From: Convivina intestini | Lineage (GTDB): Bacteria; Bacillota; Bacilli; Lactobacillales; Lactobacillaceae | NCBI RefSeq assembly: GCF_003096575.1 | Contig: NZ_QEKT01000004.1 | Span: 19,724-83,723 of the forward strand | Length of the DNA: 64,000 nucleotides | Direction: 5' to 3' | Shown here: positions 1 to 8,689 of the stretch, piece after piece | Numbering within the stretch: position 1 is the first letter of the stretch | Layout of the letters: each line of letters begins with the position of its first letter | Notes under the pieces: model-generated | What the model was told of the DNA's origin: nothing | The model's input: only the letters and a program-made list of their open reading frames with translations | Database searches by the model: none | Made by a program: the position numbers and the translations under genes

Positions 1-522
1 AACAATCTTAGCAGCATGGGCTGATGACTTTTGGGCCTGAGGGTGGAAGGCGAAAATAATTACGTTACGTGTCTTGGCTGCCAACATTGACTTGAAAATA
101 GTCGTTGATGTTGGGTTAGTAGTAGGCACAATCCCAGCCAAAATACCAAGAGGCGCAGCTACTTCAACCTTACCCAAAATCTTATCTTCAGAAATAACAC
201 CCACGGTCTTATCGTGACGGATTGCGTTATAAACTGATTCTGAAGCAAAGCGATTCTTAGTATCCTTATCTTCCACGATACCTCGACCAGTCTCGTCGTG
301 GGCTTCGTGAGCTAACTCCAAAGAATGTTCAGATCCAGCTAATGCCATCGCCGCCACAATATTATCAACTTGTTCTTGCGAATAGTTCAAAAATTCCTCA
401 GCTGCCTTTTGAGCTTTGGTAATTAGTCCGGCCACCATGGTTTCAGCCGCTTGCTTACGGGCGGCTTTTTCTTCCGGTGTCAAAACTTTTTTAGCTGTCT
501 TCTTTTCAGTATCTTTTGCCAT
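1..522 (-). CDS. adhE: AdhE, bifunctional acetaldehyde-CoA/alcohol dehydrogenase, N-terminal part only
   Basis: Read on the minus strand from ATG at 522, the frame stays open for 174 codons to the window edge, so the 3' part is cut off. The product starts with a short Lys-rich leader (MAKDTEKKTAKK), then the aldehyde dehydrogenase half of AdhE: HDETGRGIVEDKDTKNRFAS, followed by GVISEDKILGKVEVAAPLGI and GIVPTTNPTSTTIFKS, which are hallmarks of acetaldehyde-CoA dehydrogenases. The enzyme reduces acetyl-CoA to ethanol and reoxidises NADH, an essential sink in phosphoketolase fermentation. A ribosome site (AAAGGA) precedes the ATG. Identity of the N-terminal domain is firm; the alcohol dehydrogenase half is outside the window and is assumed. 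Confidence 0.9.
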   Translation of the reverse strand, partial: MAKDTEKKTAKKVLTPEEKAARKQAAETMVAGLITKAQKAAEEFLNYSQEQVDNIVAAMALAGSEHSLELAHEAHDETGRGIVEDKDTKNRFASESVYNAIRHDKTVGVISEDKILGKVEVAAPLGILAGIVPTTNPTSTTIFKSMLAAKTRNVIIFAFHPQAQKSSAHAAKIV

Positions 523-563
523 TTATTAAAGTTCCTTTCGGTTAATACCTTTTCGATGGTCTA

Positions 564-592
564 AGTGTACAACAGTCAATAATGAAAATCAA
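564..592 (-). promoter_or_regulatory. adhE promoter
   Basis: On the minus strand TTGATT (587-592) and TACACT (564-569) are 17 bases apart, about 40 bases before the adhE ATG. Confidence 0.6.
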
Positions 593-596
593 GAGA

Positions 597-617
597 TTTT
601 GTGATTTATTTATCAAA
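597..617. promoter_or_regulatory. Possible Rex-type operator upstream of adhE
   Basis: TTGTGA-N6-TATCAA lies just upstream of the adhE -35. It differs at two positions from the Rex consensus TTGTGA-N6-TCACAA. Rex is the usual NADH-responsive repressor of adhE in Firmicutes, but the match is imperfect. Confidence 0.25.
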
Positions 618-756
618 TAGAATCACCACCATTATTAAAATAATAAAGCCTTTTTATCGGGTTATAACATATAAAACGTAAAATTTAATTATAGTGTATT
701 ATCATTTATAATTTTACTATGTGATTTTAATAACATTAATTATCACCCTAAATATT

Positions 757-765
757 TGGTATAAT
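757..765 (+). promoter_or_regulatory. Extended -10 promoter of the YczE-like gene
   Basis: TGGTATAAT (extended -10) lies 31 bases before the ATG at 797; no convincing -35 is present. The rest of 600-756 is AT-rich sequence with no gene seen. Confidence 0.5.
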
Positions 766-796
766 GGGAGGGTGAGTTTATCAATTGGAGGGTAAT

Positions 797-1501
797 ATGT
801 ATTATCGTGATGGAGAGTACTACGAACTAAAACCCTCCCAAACTTTTTTCTACTTTATCGTAGCCTTAATTCTTAATGCTTTTGGAAACGGCTTGAGTGT
901 AGCTAGTAATATGGGTTCAGCCCCTTGGACAGCCGGAGCGGCTAATTTAGCTCATCTTACTGGCTGGCCAATCAGCCTTTTTCTAATGTTAATTAGTACT
1001 ACCGTGGCTGTTGCTAATCTTTTCTTTGCCGATGATTTTGATTTACGACGGCTAATAGGTAACGTTTTCTTCGGAGTGGCTTTTTCCTTTTTAGTCGGAT
1101 TTTTTACCAGCTTCTTTACCCATTTAGGAGTAACGACCTTACCACTAGCTTGGCGCATTCCAATTGATTTATTTGCCGTAATGAATGTTGGGATTGGTAT
1201 TTCAATCTATCAACGAGTCAATCTGATTATGCATCCGATTGATGACCTAACCAATATTTTACGGTTTAAGTATTTTCGTGGAAATGCCAGCAAGGCTCAA
1301 ATGAGTAACTTTGTAGTCGCCATTGCCATTTCATTAACTTGTTTTTTATTTAGCCATCAACTCGTGGCCCTCAACATCGGAACGGCCTTTTCCTTTTTCT
1401 TCCAGGGAAAAATTATTGCCATTGCCGATCGCCGAATGTTCCCCCACCTAGTTCATGGGGATCTTAATCGAATTCATCGTATTAGAAAAACCAACGCTTA
1501 A
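797..1501 (+). CDS. YczE/YitT-like integral membrane protein
   Basis: The 234-residue product has about five hydrophobic segments, starting at FFYFIVALILNAFGNGLSVA. The pattern of a first helix followed by NMGSAPWT and a second helix resembles the YczE/YyaS group of the YitT superfamily (also named DUF6198), which has no settled biochemical role. Start chosen at ATG 797 because GGAGGG lies at 787-792; an in-frame TTG at 785 overlaps that site and is unlikely. It is a monocistronic unit with its own extended -10 promoter and an immediate terminator. Substrate unknown. Confidence 0.65.
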   Translation: MYYRDGEYYELKPSQTFFYFIVALILNAFGNGLSVASNMGSAPWTAGAANLAHLTGWPISLFLMLISTTVAVANLFFADDFDLRRLIGNVFFGVAFSFLVGFFTSFFTHLGVTTLPLAWRIPIDLFAVMNVGIGISIYQRVNLIMHPIDDLTNILRFKYFRGNASKAQMSNFVVAIAISLTCFLFSHQLVALNIGTAFSFFFQGKIIAIADRRMFPHLVHGDLNRIHRIRKTNA

Positions 1502-1515
1502 AACGTTGGTTTTTT
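1486..1515 (+). terminator. Terminator overlapping the stop codon
   Basis: AACCAACG pairs with CGTTGGTT around the stop codon, followed by a T run. Confidence 0.75.
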
Positions 1516-1517
1516 AC

Positions 1518-2330
1518 TTAAATATTTAAATCTTGACTAGCCCAATGATTAATCGGCCCAAATTTATGACCAACTTCAATTGGCTTAGAAATAGCAGCAA
1601 CCGTAACATCATGGGCGGTCTTAATCGCCTGCTTTAAAGATTGTCCCTTAGCCAGTTCAGCAGCAATCGTGGCCGAGAAGGTATCCCCAGTTCCATTAAT
1701 ATGCTCCGTATCATAATAAGGATGGACTAACCATTCCTCACTCCCGTCAGCATAGACGACATAGTCATAGACTTGCTCTTGACCAGGACGATGCCAACCT
1801 TTCACTACCACATTATCCACCCCTAAGGCCTGAATCGCCAAGGCGGCCGCCTTTTGATCATCTCGATCCTTAATGGCTAGACCAGTTAACAATTGGGCTT
1901 CAAAGAAGTTCGGGGTTGCCACCGTAGCCAAAGGTAAAAGTTCTTGCTTTAAGCTGGTAAAAGCCTCATCTTCTAACAATTGCGCCCCGTGTTTGGTCGT
2001 AATAACTGGATCAACAACTAAGGGGCCAAAATCATAATTTTGATAGGCTGTCACCACGGTTTTAATTAAGTCAGCCGTTCCTAACATACCAGTTTTAGCG
2101 GCTCTAATTTTAAAATCAGCTGCTAAAACTTCAAACTGCTTAGCTACAAAATCCAAGGGTAAATTCTCAGCAGCCTGGATACCGTAGGAATTACCAGCCA
2201 CTGCAGCAACTAAGACCGACATGCCATACGTCTGACGCATAAAAAAAGTATGTAAATCAGCCTGCATACCGGCCGAGCCATCACAGTCCGAACCAGCGAT
2301 TGTTAATACCTGTGGAAAATCATTGATCAT
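1518..2330 (-). CDS. ThiD/PdxK-family kinase (pyridoxal or hydroxymethylpyrimidine kinase)
   Basis: A 270-residue ribokinase-fold kinase. It begins with VLTIAGSDCDGSAGMQADL, has the family segment VVDPVITTKHGAQLL, and carries the anion-hole/catalytic motif NGTGDTFSA near residue 222. This family phosphorylates pyridoxal or hydroxymethylpyrimidine; sequence alone does not decide which, and the Thr-Gly-Asp version is more common in the PdxK-like LAB branch. Start taken at ATG 2330 (ribosome site AGAGGGA). It overlaps the end of the upstream ECF transporter gene by 11 bases, so the two are translationally coupled and share the tetrahydrofolate riboswitch. Confidence 0.75.
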   Translation of the reverse strand: MINDFPQVLTIAGSDCDGSAGMQADLHTFFMRQTYGMSVLVAAVAGNSYGIQAAENLPLDFVAKQFEVLAADFKIRAAKTGMLGTADLIKTVVTAYQNYDFGPLVVDPVITTKHGAQLLEDEAFTSLKQELLPLATVATPNFFEAQLLTGLAIKDRDDQKAAALAIQALGVDNVVVKGWHRPGQEQVYDYVVYADGSEEWLVHPYYDTEHINGTGDTFSATIAAELAKGQSLKQAIKTAHDVTVAAISKPIEVGHKFGPINHWASQDLNI

Positions 2331-2907
2331 TGTTCCCTCTTTTCTCACTGAAAAACTGTTGCGTAACTCGTTTGACCAAGTCATTGTTCAGTAAATAATA
2401 GGTCATAGCTACTTGAACTGGCAAAAACAGGACATTTTTTACTAATCGTGGCGTGATAAAACTAACAAAAGTTTGCCAACTATGAATCCGACTGTACATC
2501 ATGTTTAACCACAAAGAATTCAGCCCGACATTGACAATGAAAATGACCAAACTAACAGTAATAATCACTCTTAGCCAACTAACATGGTCCTGCTGATAGT
2601 AACCATTAGCGTATATCAGTGCCGCTAGAATGGCTGATACAGTGAATCCCAGGAAAAAGCCAGCCCCCGTGGGAAACAAAAAAAACTTTAAAACATCCAT
2701 CACTGCGGCGATTAGCATTGACCATAGCGGGCCATACCATTTAGCAATTAAAGACGTTGCTATGAAGGTAAAACCAATTTGCAAGAGTGGCAAACTAAAG
2801 GATAGTCTCCCTAAGACAATGCTTAGGGCCATTAACAAGGCCAATACCACTAACTGCCGTGTGTTAAGCAGTGGTAACTTCCACTTACTTCGTGTTAAAT
2901 GTTCCAT
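2320..2907 (-). CDS. folT: ECF transporter substrate-binding (S) component, folate type
   Basis: A 195-residue protein with about six hydrophobic segments. RQLVVLALLMALSIVLGR near the start and the segment GPLWSMLIAAVMDVLKFFLF, followed by PTGAGFFLGFTVSAILAALI, are typical of FolT-like S components (ECF_trnsprt family). S components bind the vitamin and couple to the shared EcfA/A'/T module, which is encoded elsewhere. The folate assignment rests mainly on the tetrahydrofolate riboswitch immediately upstream; without it the specificity could be another vitamin. Ribosome site GGAGG, 8 bases before ATG 2907. It is the first gene of a two-gene operon with the downstream kinase. Confidence 0.75.
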   Translation of the reverse strand: MEHLTRSKWKLPLLNTRQLVVLALLMALSIVLGRLSFSLPLLQIGFTFIATSLIAKWYGPLWSMLIAAVMDVLKFFLFPTGAGFFLGFTVSAILAALIYANGYYQQDHVSWLRVIITVSLVIFIVNVGLNSLWLNMMYSRIHSWQTFVSFITPRLVKNVLFLPVQVAMTYYLLNNDLVKRVTQQFFSEKRGNNDQ

Positions 2908-2911
2908 ATTC

Positions 2912-3035
2912 TGAACCTCCGATTGGAGTGTTCACCGTTATACTGGTGAATGCGATACCTGCATCGCACATAATTGTTTCGTCAGTGGCCCACATTCCGT
3001 TTCCACTGCACTTAACGCACAGGTATCTACCCCTC
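2912..3035 (-). promoter_or_regulatory. Tetrahydrofolate (THF) riboswitch with RBS-sequestering platform
   Basis: Read on the minus strand the leader contains GGTAGAT, GTGCGTTAAGTG, GGAATGT, GACGAA and a closing ATTCACC, in the order of the THF/folT-type aptamer. P1 is GATACCTG (3020-3027) with CAGGTATC (2954-2961); an internal helix is CAGTGG with CCACTG. Downstream, 2931-2950 can form TTCACC/GGTGAA, while 2912-2934 can form a 9-bp helix with one bulged A that contains the GGAGG ribosome site of the ECF gene. The two helices share bases 2931-2934 and are mutually exclusive, which gives a translational OFF switch on ligand binding. Confidence 0.85.
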
Positions 3036-3069
3036 ATTTTATTTTGTCCGAAGACAAATCCATTGTAAC

Positions 3070-3096
3070 AAAAAAACCATCCATGATTGGATGGTT
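3070..3096 (-). terminator. prfC terminator
   Basis: AACCATCC/GGATGGTT with a six-base loop, followed by seven T on the minus strand. Confidence 0.85.
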
Positions 3097-3108
3097 TGAC
3101 AGTAAAAC

Positions 3109-4620
3109 TTACATTTTTTCTTCTAAATCAATATCAGGGTACTTATCTTTAAACCAATTCAAGGCAAACTTATTTTCAAATAAGAAGACCGGTTGATCAT
3201 AGCGATCACGAACCAACAAGTTACGGGAAGAAGCCATCTTTTCATCCAACTGGTCGGGATTAATCCAACGGGCAACTTTTGACCCAATCGGTTCAAAGGC
3301 AATTTCGACGTTATATTCATTTTCCATCCGGAACTTGAATACTTCAAACTGCAACTGTCCGACCGCACCAATGATGTATTCCGTGCCACTCCAAGATTGA
3401 TACAGCTGAATCGTCCCCTCTTGAACCAGCTGAGCAATTCCTTTGTGATAGGATTTTTGCTTCATGACATCCTTGGCGATTACCTTGTTAAAGTATTCCG
3501 GCGTAAATGTTGGTAAGTCAGGGAATTCGACTGACTTTTTACCAGAATAAATCGTATCACCAATCTGGAAATTACCGGTATCATAGATACCAATAATATC
3601 TCCCGGTACCGCAGTTTGTACGTTTTCACGTTCCTCGGCCATAAACTGGGTCACATTGGATAAACGCATCTTTTTACCAGTCCGTTGCAAGGTCACGTCC
3701 ATCCCGCGATCAAATTCACCGCTAACAATTCGTAAAAAGGCGATTCGATCACGATGACGGGGATCCATGTTGGCCTGAATTTTAAAGACAAAACCAGTAA
3801 ATTGAGAATCACTTGGTTCAACTAAGCTACCATCAACCGTGGCTACTGGTACTGGCGCTGGTGCATACTTTAGGTACTCCCGCAAAAATTCAGTGACCCC
3901 AAAATTAGCTAAGGCTGAACCAAAGAAGACTGGGGTTAACTTCCCATGCGCAATTGCGTCCTCGTCAAATTCGTTTCCAGCATCCTTGACCAATTCAACT
4001 TCGTCTTCACCTTCAGCCACCACTTCGGGATGGTTGCTAGCGTTCTTAAAGGAAATTAGTTCATCTTTTTGTAAGTCATAAATCCCCTGCAAAATCTGAC
4101 CAGAACCAATCGGCCAATTCATCGGATAAGCCTGAATACCCAAAACTGTCTCCAATTCATCGACCAAATCCAAAGGAGAACGAGCATCACGATCGATTTT
4201 GTTAAAGAAGGTAAAGACTGGAATCCCGCGTTGCGAGACAATCTCAAATAATTTTTTAGTCTGTGGCTCAATTCCCTTGGCCGCATCCACGACCATGACG
4301 ACTGAATCCACGGCCATCAAAGTTCGATAGGTATCTTCTGAAAAATCCTCGTGCCCAGGGGTATCCAAAATGTTAATTCGCTTACCATCATAGTCAAATT
4401 GCAAAACTGATGAAGTAACCGAAATTCCACGCTGCTGTTCAATGGCCATCCAGTCCGATGAAGCTAATTTTTTAGCGCCACGTCCTTTAACAGTACCGGC
4501 CTCACGAATAACGCCCCCATGAAGCAATAACTGCTCCGTTAAGGTTGTTTTACCCGCATCGGGATGAGAAATAATGGCGAATGTTCGCCGATTTTTTAGT
4601 TGCTCTTGAAAATTATCCAT
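3109..4620 (-). CDS. prfC: Peptide chain release factor 3
   Basis: A 503-residue translational GTPase. G1 is HPDAGKTT (residues 19-26), followed by RGISVTSSV (G2 region), DTPGHEDF (G3) and NKID (G4). The domain order and the C-terminal [19 protein letters not shown] match RF3, which recycles RF1/RF2 from the ribosome after termination. Length is close to the usual 520-530. Single-gene unit with its own terminator. No anomalies seen. Confidence 0.95.
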   Translation of the reverse strand: MDNFQEQLKNRRTFAIISHPDAGKTTLTEQLLLHGGVIREAGTVKGRGAKKLASSDWMAIEQQRGISVTSSVLQFDYDGKRINILDTPGHEDFSEDTYRTLMAVDSVVMVVDAAKGIEPQTKKLFEIVSQRGIPVFTFFNKIDRDARSPLDLVDELETVLGIQAYPMNWPIGSGQILQGIYDLQKDELISFKNASNHPEVVAEGEDEVELVKDAGNEFDEDAIAHGKLTPVFFGSALANFGVTEFLREYLKYAPAPVPVATVDGSLVEPSDSQFTGFVFKIQANMDPRHRDRIAFLRIVSGEFDRGMDVTLQRTGKKMRLSNVTQFMAEERENVQTAVPGDIIGIYDTGNFQIGDTIYSGKKSVEFPDLPTFTPEYFNKVIAKDVMKQKSYHKGIAQLVQEGTIQLYQSWSGTEYIIGAVGQLQFEVFKFRMENEYNVEIAFEPIGSKVARWINPDQLDEKMASSRNLLVRDRYDQPVFLFENKFALNWFKDKYPDIDLEEKM

Positions 4621-4639
4621 AGTGCCTTTATTCTACCTG

Positions 4640-4670
4640 AAAAAAGCCTTAACTGCTAGCAGTTAAAGCT
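4640..4670 (-). terminator. opp operon terminator
   Basis: GCTTTAACTGC/GCAGTTAAGGC hairpin followed by six T on the minus strand, just after the oppF stop. Confidence 0.8.
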
Positions 4671-4676
4671 TTTTCT

Positions 4677-5612
4677 TTATTTTTGAGCTTTCCTATATTC
4701 TTCAGCTTCGGCCGGGGTGGCCAAAACAAAGTGACCATCGCCAACTTCAACCATGCCACGTTCCTGCCCATCGCTTTCACGACTAGGATCATAGGTGATA
4801 GCCCGACGCTGGCGCTCAGCTTCAGGATCAGGGACCGGAATGGCTGATAGCAAACTTTTGGTATAAGGATGCAAGGGATGATTATAAACAGCATCGGCTG
4901 GGCCAATTTCCAACAACTTTCCCCAGTGCATTACCCCAATCCGATCTGAAATATATTTCACCATCGAAAGATCATGGGCAATAAAAAGGTAAGTCAAGGA
5001 ATGCTTCTTTTGCAAATCCTTCATCAAATTGACAACTTGGGCTTGCACTGATACGTCCAAAGCTGAGATAGGTTCGTCAGCAATAATAAATTTTGGATCA
5101 ACGGCTAGTGCCCGGGCAATCCCGATTCTCTGCCGCTGTCCTCCAGAAAATTCGTGGGGATAACGACTAGCGTGATCTTTATTTAAGCCGACTAAATCTA
5201 ATAAATGTAAAACCTGAGCATCTCGGTCGGCTTTAGACTTGGCCAAATGATGGATATCAATTCCCTCAGCAATGATATCTTCAACCTTCATCCGACTGTT
5301 TAAGCTAGCATGCGGGTCTTGGAAAATCATTTGACTATCCTTACGAAAATCAGACAAGGCCCGTCCTTTTAACTTAGTAACGTCTTGCCCATCAAAGAGA
5401 ATCTGCCCGTCACTGGCTTGGTAAAGTTTAAGAATGGTACGTCCCAAGGTCGTTTTACCAGAACCAGATTCACCCACGAGGCCAAACACTTCACCCTCAT
5501 AAATATCAAAGCTAATGTTTTCTAGCGCATGCACAGCGTTTGAACGCCCTTTATTAAAGGTTAAATCAAGATTTTTTATTTCAACTAGTTTAGAAGTTTT
5601 ATCGGTTGTCAT
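4677..5612 (-). CDS. oppF: Oligopeptide ABC transporter ATP-binding protein OppF
   Basis: A 311-residue ABC ATPase with Walker A GESGSGKTT (about 46-54), QDPHASLN Q-loop, signature FSGGQRQRIGIARAL and Walker B ADEPISALD, plus the oligopeptide/dipeptide C-terminal extension (HPLHPYTKSLLSAIP). It powers import together with OppD. The gene starts two bases after the oppD stop and is last in oppABCDF, followed by a strong terminator. Confidence 0.92.
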   Translation of the reverse strand: MTTDKTSKLVEIKNLDLTFNKGRSNAVHALENISFDIYEGEVFGLVGESGSGKTTLGRTILKLYQASDGQILFDGQDVTKLKGRALSDFRKDSQMIFQDPHASLNSRMKVEDIIAEGIDIHHLAKSKADRDAQVLHLLDLVGLNKDHASRYPHEFSGGQRQRIGIARALAVDPKFIIADEPISALDVSVQAQVVNLMKDLQKKHSLTYLFIAHDLSMVKYISDRIGVMHWGKLLEIGPADAVYNHPLHPYTKSLLSAIPVPDPEAERQRRAITYDPSRESDGQERGMVEVGDGHFVLATPAEAEEYRKAQK

Positions 5613-5614
5613 TA

Positions 5615-6667
5615 TTAAACTCCTTGAGCCTGCATATCATGCCAATGTTGCCAACGTTGCACAATTGGTGCGGGTGGGGTCACCTTGGGTGCGCGTTCAT
5701 CAAGTAACCAAGTGGCTGCATAATGAGTATCACTGACCTTAAAGAACGGTGGCTGCTCTTCATGGTCAATCGCTAAGGCAAATTGATTCCGGTTGGCAAA
5801 GGCATCCCCCTTAGGTGGATATAACAAATCCGGCGGAGTTCCTGGAATAGCTTCCAAACTCCCCTGCTTGGTATCAGTAGTCGGCATGGAATCTAACAAG
5901 CCCCAAGTATAGGGATGTTGTGGGTTAAAATAAATCTCATCCACAGTCCCATATTCAACAATTTTACCGGCATACATTACGGCCACACGATCGGCAATCC
6001 CCGCTACAACACCTAAGTCGTGGGTAATAAAAATAATTGAGGAATGGTACTTGGCCTGTTGGTCCTTCATCATTCGCAGAATTTGCGCCTGAATAGTAAC
6101 ATCCAAGGCCGTTGTCGGTTCATCAGCAATCAAAATATCTGGATTAGCTGCTAGAGCAATCGCAATCACAGCTCGCTGCCGCATCCCCCCTGACCATTGA
6201 TGAGGATAATCATTGATATGCTCTTTGGGCTCAGGAATACCAACCCCGACCATCAGCTTTAAGGCCTGTTCCATGGCTTCAGCTTTACTAACCTTTTGGT
6301 GCTTTAAAATTGGTTCGGCAATTTGCTGGCCAATCTTCATGGTGGGATCCAAGCTAGTCATCGGGTCTTGGAAAACCATGGCAATTTCATTCCCACGAAT
6401 TTTTTGCCAACCTTTAGCATCCAGCTTAGACAAATCATTGCCCTTAAAGATTAATTGACTATCTTCAGAGATACGAGCATTTTCAGCATTCAAACCCATT
6501 AAGGTTTTAGTAGTGACCGACTTACCCGAACCAGATTCACCAACGATTGCTAAGGTTTCACCCTTTTTTAAATCAAAGGAAATATCACGAATAGCTTGGA
6601 CTTTCCCAGCGTAGGTGTTGAAATCAACTACTAAATCTTTTACTTGTAAAATTGTATCATTCATCAT
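5615..6667 (-). CDS. oppD: Oligopeptide ABC transporter ATP-binding protein OppD
   Basis: A roughly 350-residue ABC ATPase: Walker A GESGSGKSV, VFQDPMTSLDP, signature WSGGMRQRAVIAIALA, Walker B ADEPTTALD and the C-terminal HPYTWGLLDSMP of the Opp/Dpp extension. The start is placed at ATG 6667 (a second ATG follows at 6664), 8 bases after the oppC stop, using GAGGAG inside the last oppC codons as ribosome site; longer in-frame readings would overlap oppC and have no ribosome site. Confidence 0.92.
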   Translation of the reverse strand: MMNDTILQVKDLVVDFNTYAGKVQAIRDISFDLKKGETLAIVGESGSGKSVTTKTLMGLNAENARISEDSQLIFKGNDLSKLDAKGWQKIRGNEIAMVFQDPMTSLDPTMKIGQQIAEPILKHQKVSKAEAMEQALKLMVGVGIPEPKEHINDYPHQWSGGMRQRAVIAIALAANPDILIADEPTTALDVTIQAQILRMMKDQQAKYHSSIIFITHDLGVVAGIADRVAVMYAGKIVEYGTVDEIYFNPQHPYTWGLLDSMPTTDTKQGSLEAIPGTPPDLLYPPKGDAFANRNQFALAIDHEEQPPFFKVSDTHYAATWLLDERAPKVTPPAPIVQRWQHWHDMQAQGV

Positions 6668-6674
6668 CGTCGCT

Positions 6675-7700
6675 TTACTCCTCACTCGATCGTGGATCAA
6701 ATGCATCCCGCAACCCATCACCTAATAAGATAAAGGCTAATGAAACAATCACCAAAATTGCCGATGGAATCAAGATTTGGTAGGGATAGAATTGCAGCAT
6801 ATTTTGGGCATCCGAAATTAATGATCCCAATGAAGCGGTTGGTGGCTTAACGCCCAAACCAATGGCTGACAAAACTGCTTCAAAGATAATGGCACTGGGC
6901 ACGGTCATCATAATTTGAACAATAATTGTTCCTGTCATATTAGGAATTAAGTGTTTCAAGGCAATTTTAACAGGACTTTCCCCTAAGTTTTGGGCGGCCA
7001 GGACAAAGTCTTGTTCCTTCAGGGATAGGGTCATACTCCGAACTAACCGAGCCATGTTCACCCAGTTCGTCAAAGCAATGGCAATAATAATAGAAGTAAC
7101 CCCACTTCCCAAAACCAAGGCTAACATGGTCACAACAACCAAGTTGGGGATAGAAGAGATGATTTCAATGATTCGTTGCATGACCATATCAACCCAACCA
7201 CCGCGCCAGGCCGAAAAGACACCATAGGAAACACCGATTAACAAATCAATAAAGGTGGCTGCAATCGCAACCAACAAGGAAATTCGTAAACCAACGATTA
7301 CTCGTTTAGCAATCGAACGACCCAAAGTGTCAGTTCCAAAGAGATAGTGCTGACTCACGTCATTTTGCTCGTAAGGATTAGTGGTATCACTAGAGACCGG
7401 TTGCTTACTTTGACCGTTCCAACCCGGAATTGGCAATCCAATATTAGGAGGCAGATTCTTATAACGTGTGACTTCATTGGTATTAAAGGCATTAGCTTGA
7501 TTTTGGCTCACAAAGAAGCTGGAAACCATGGCAAAGAGCAACATACCAATCAACAGCCACATCGAAACTACGGCAACTTTATTCTTTTTCAAACGCCGCC
7601 AAGCATCCTGCCAAAAGGAAAGGGTGGGCTTATTAATGTTTTCTCCGGCATGCTGGTTCAGGATACCAACAACGGCAAATGCTTCATTCATTTTTGTCAT
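6675..7700 (-). CDS. oppC: Oligopeptide ABC transporter permease OppC
   Basis: A 341-residue permease with an N-terminal cytoplasmic segment (WQDAWRRLKKNKVAVVSMWL), one TM, an extracytoplasmic loop, then the binding-protein-dependent permease domain with EAA-loop sequence (FVLAAQNLGESPVKIALKHL). The loop contains HYLFGTDTLGRS, typical of OppC/DppC. Ribosome site GGAGG before ATG 7700. It follows oppB by 9 bases. Confidence 0.92.
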   Translation of the reverse strand: MTKMNEAFAVVGILNQHAGENINKPTLSFWQDAWRRLKKNKVAVVSMWLLIGMLLFAMVSSFFVSQNQANAFNTNEVTRYKNLPPNIGLPIPGWNGQSKQPVSSDTTNPYEQNDVSQHYLFGTDTLGRSIAKRVIVGLRISLLVAIAATFIDLLIGVSYGVFSAWRGGWVDMVMQRIIEIISSIPNLVVVTMLALVLGSGVTSIIIAIALTNWVNMARLVRSMTLSLKEQDFVLAAQNLGESPVKIALKHLIPNMTGTIIVQIMMTVPSAIIFEAVLSAIGLGVKPPTASLGSLISDAQNMLQFYPYQILIPSAILVIVSLAFILLGDGLRDAFDPRSSEE

Positions 7701-7709
7701 GTTGGCCTC

Positions 7710-8627
7710 CTATTGCAAACGAACGCGCGGATCAACAACCGCCGTCAAAACATCAGTAACTAAAATCATAAACATCAACATCGCCGCATAGACAATCGTA
7801 GTACCCATAATAACTGGGAAATCCTTGGTCGGAATCGAACTCACAAATTGCTGACCAATTCCCGGAATAGAAAAGATATTTTCAACCAAGACCGATCCGG
7901 TCAATAAGTTAGCTGCCATGGGCCCAATCAAAGTCAAAACTGGGATCAAAGAATTGCGATAAGCATGGTGATTGACTAATTCCTTATCGCTTAAACCTTT
8001 AGCTCGAGCGAGCTCAATATAATCAGAATGAAGTGCTTCAATCATTTCTGATCGTACAAATCGGGCCGTGACCGCTGCAGGTGCTGCCGCTAAAGCTAAA
8101 GTAGGCAAAACTGTTTCTGAAAAAGAATCTCCCCAACCAGAAACGGGGAACAACTGCCATTCGTAACCAAATAAGTATAGTAAAGCAATGGCAATAATAA
8201 AACTTGGCATTGCAATTCCTAAGGTTGAAAAAATACCTAAGGTGCCATCTAACTTACTATTTTGATGGCGGGCCGATACTGATCCTAGCCACAATCCTAG
8301 AACCAAACCAACAACCAAAGCCTGCAAGCCCAACTGGGCTGAGATTGGCAAACGCTGGCCAATCAACATACTAACGGATTGGTTTTGATATTGGAAAGAG
8401 GTCCCCAAATCACCATGAAGCGCATTGACCAAATAAGTTAGATACTGTTGCCATAAGGGCTTATCCAAACCATAGGTTTCATTCATCTGAGCAATTGCTT
8501 GGGCGGATAGATGCGGATTATTAAAGGGGGTTCCTGGCATAATCTGCATCAGGAAGAAGGTTAATGTGATAACAATCCACAAGGTAAATAGTAAGATTAT
8601 TAATCGTTTTAAAATATATTTAGCCAT
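7710..8627 (-). CDS. oppB: Oligopeptide ABC transporter permease OppB
   Basis: A 305-residue permease starting MAKYILKRLIILLFTLWIVI, then PGTPF and LDKPLWQQYLTYLVN, the standard OppB N-terminus. EAA loop around YIELARAKGLSDKELVNHHA. It pairs with OppC to form the membrane channel. It lies 62 bases after oppA, separated by a perfect 15-bp inverted repeat. Confidence 0.92.
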   Translation of the reverse strand: MAKYILKRLIILLFTLWIVITLTFFLMQIMPGTPFNNPHLSAQAIAQMNETYGLDKPLWQQYLTYLVNALHGDLGTSFQYQNQSVSMLIGQRLPISAQLGLQALVVGLVLGLWLGSVSARHQNSKLDGTLGIFSTLGIAMPSFIIAIALLYLFGYEWQLFPVSGWGDSFSETVLPTLALAAAPAAVTARFVRSEMIEALHSDYIELARAKGLSDKELVNHHAYRNSLIPVLTLIGPMAANLLTGSVLVENIFSIPGIGQQFVSSIPTKDFPVIMGTTIVYAAMLMFMILVTDVLTAVVDPRVRLQ

Positions 8628-8644
8628 TGATTAAGTCCCTAATT

Positions 8645-8678
8645 GAAATAAGAATTGACGGACGTCAATTCTTATTTC
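8645..8678. promoter_or_regulatory. Perfect 15-bp inverted repeat between oppA and oppB
   Basis: GAAATAAGAATTGAC and its exact reverse complement flank a 4-base loop. No T run follows on the minus strand, so it is not a classical terminator. It may be an mRNA-stabilising or partial attenuating hairpin that sets oppA above oppBCDF. Confidence 0.55.
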
Positions 8679-8689
8679 ACTATTTATAA

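Noticed and set aside
721..746. Second Rex-like or other operator (GTGAT...ATCAC) before the YczE-like gene
   Set aside because: Only 5-bp arms with a 16-base gap in AT-rich DNA; not distinguishable from chance.
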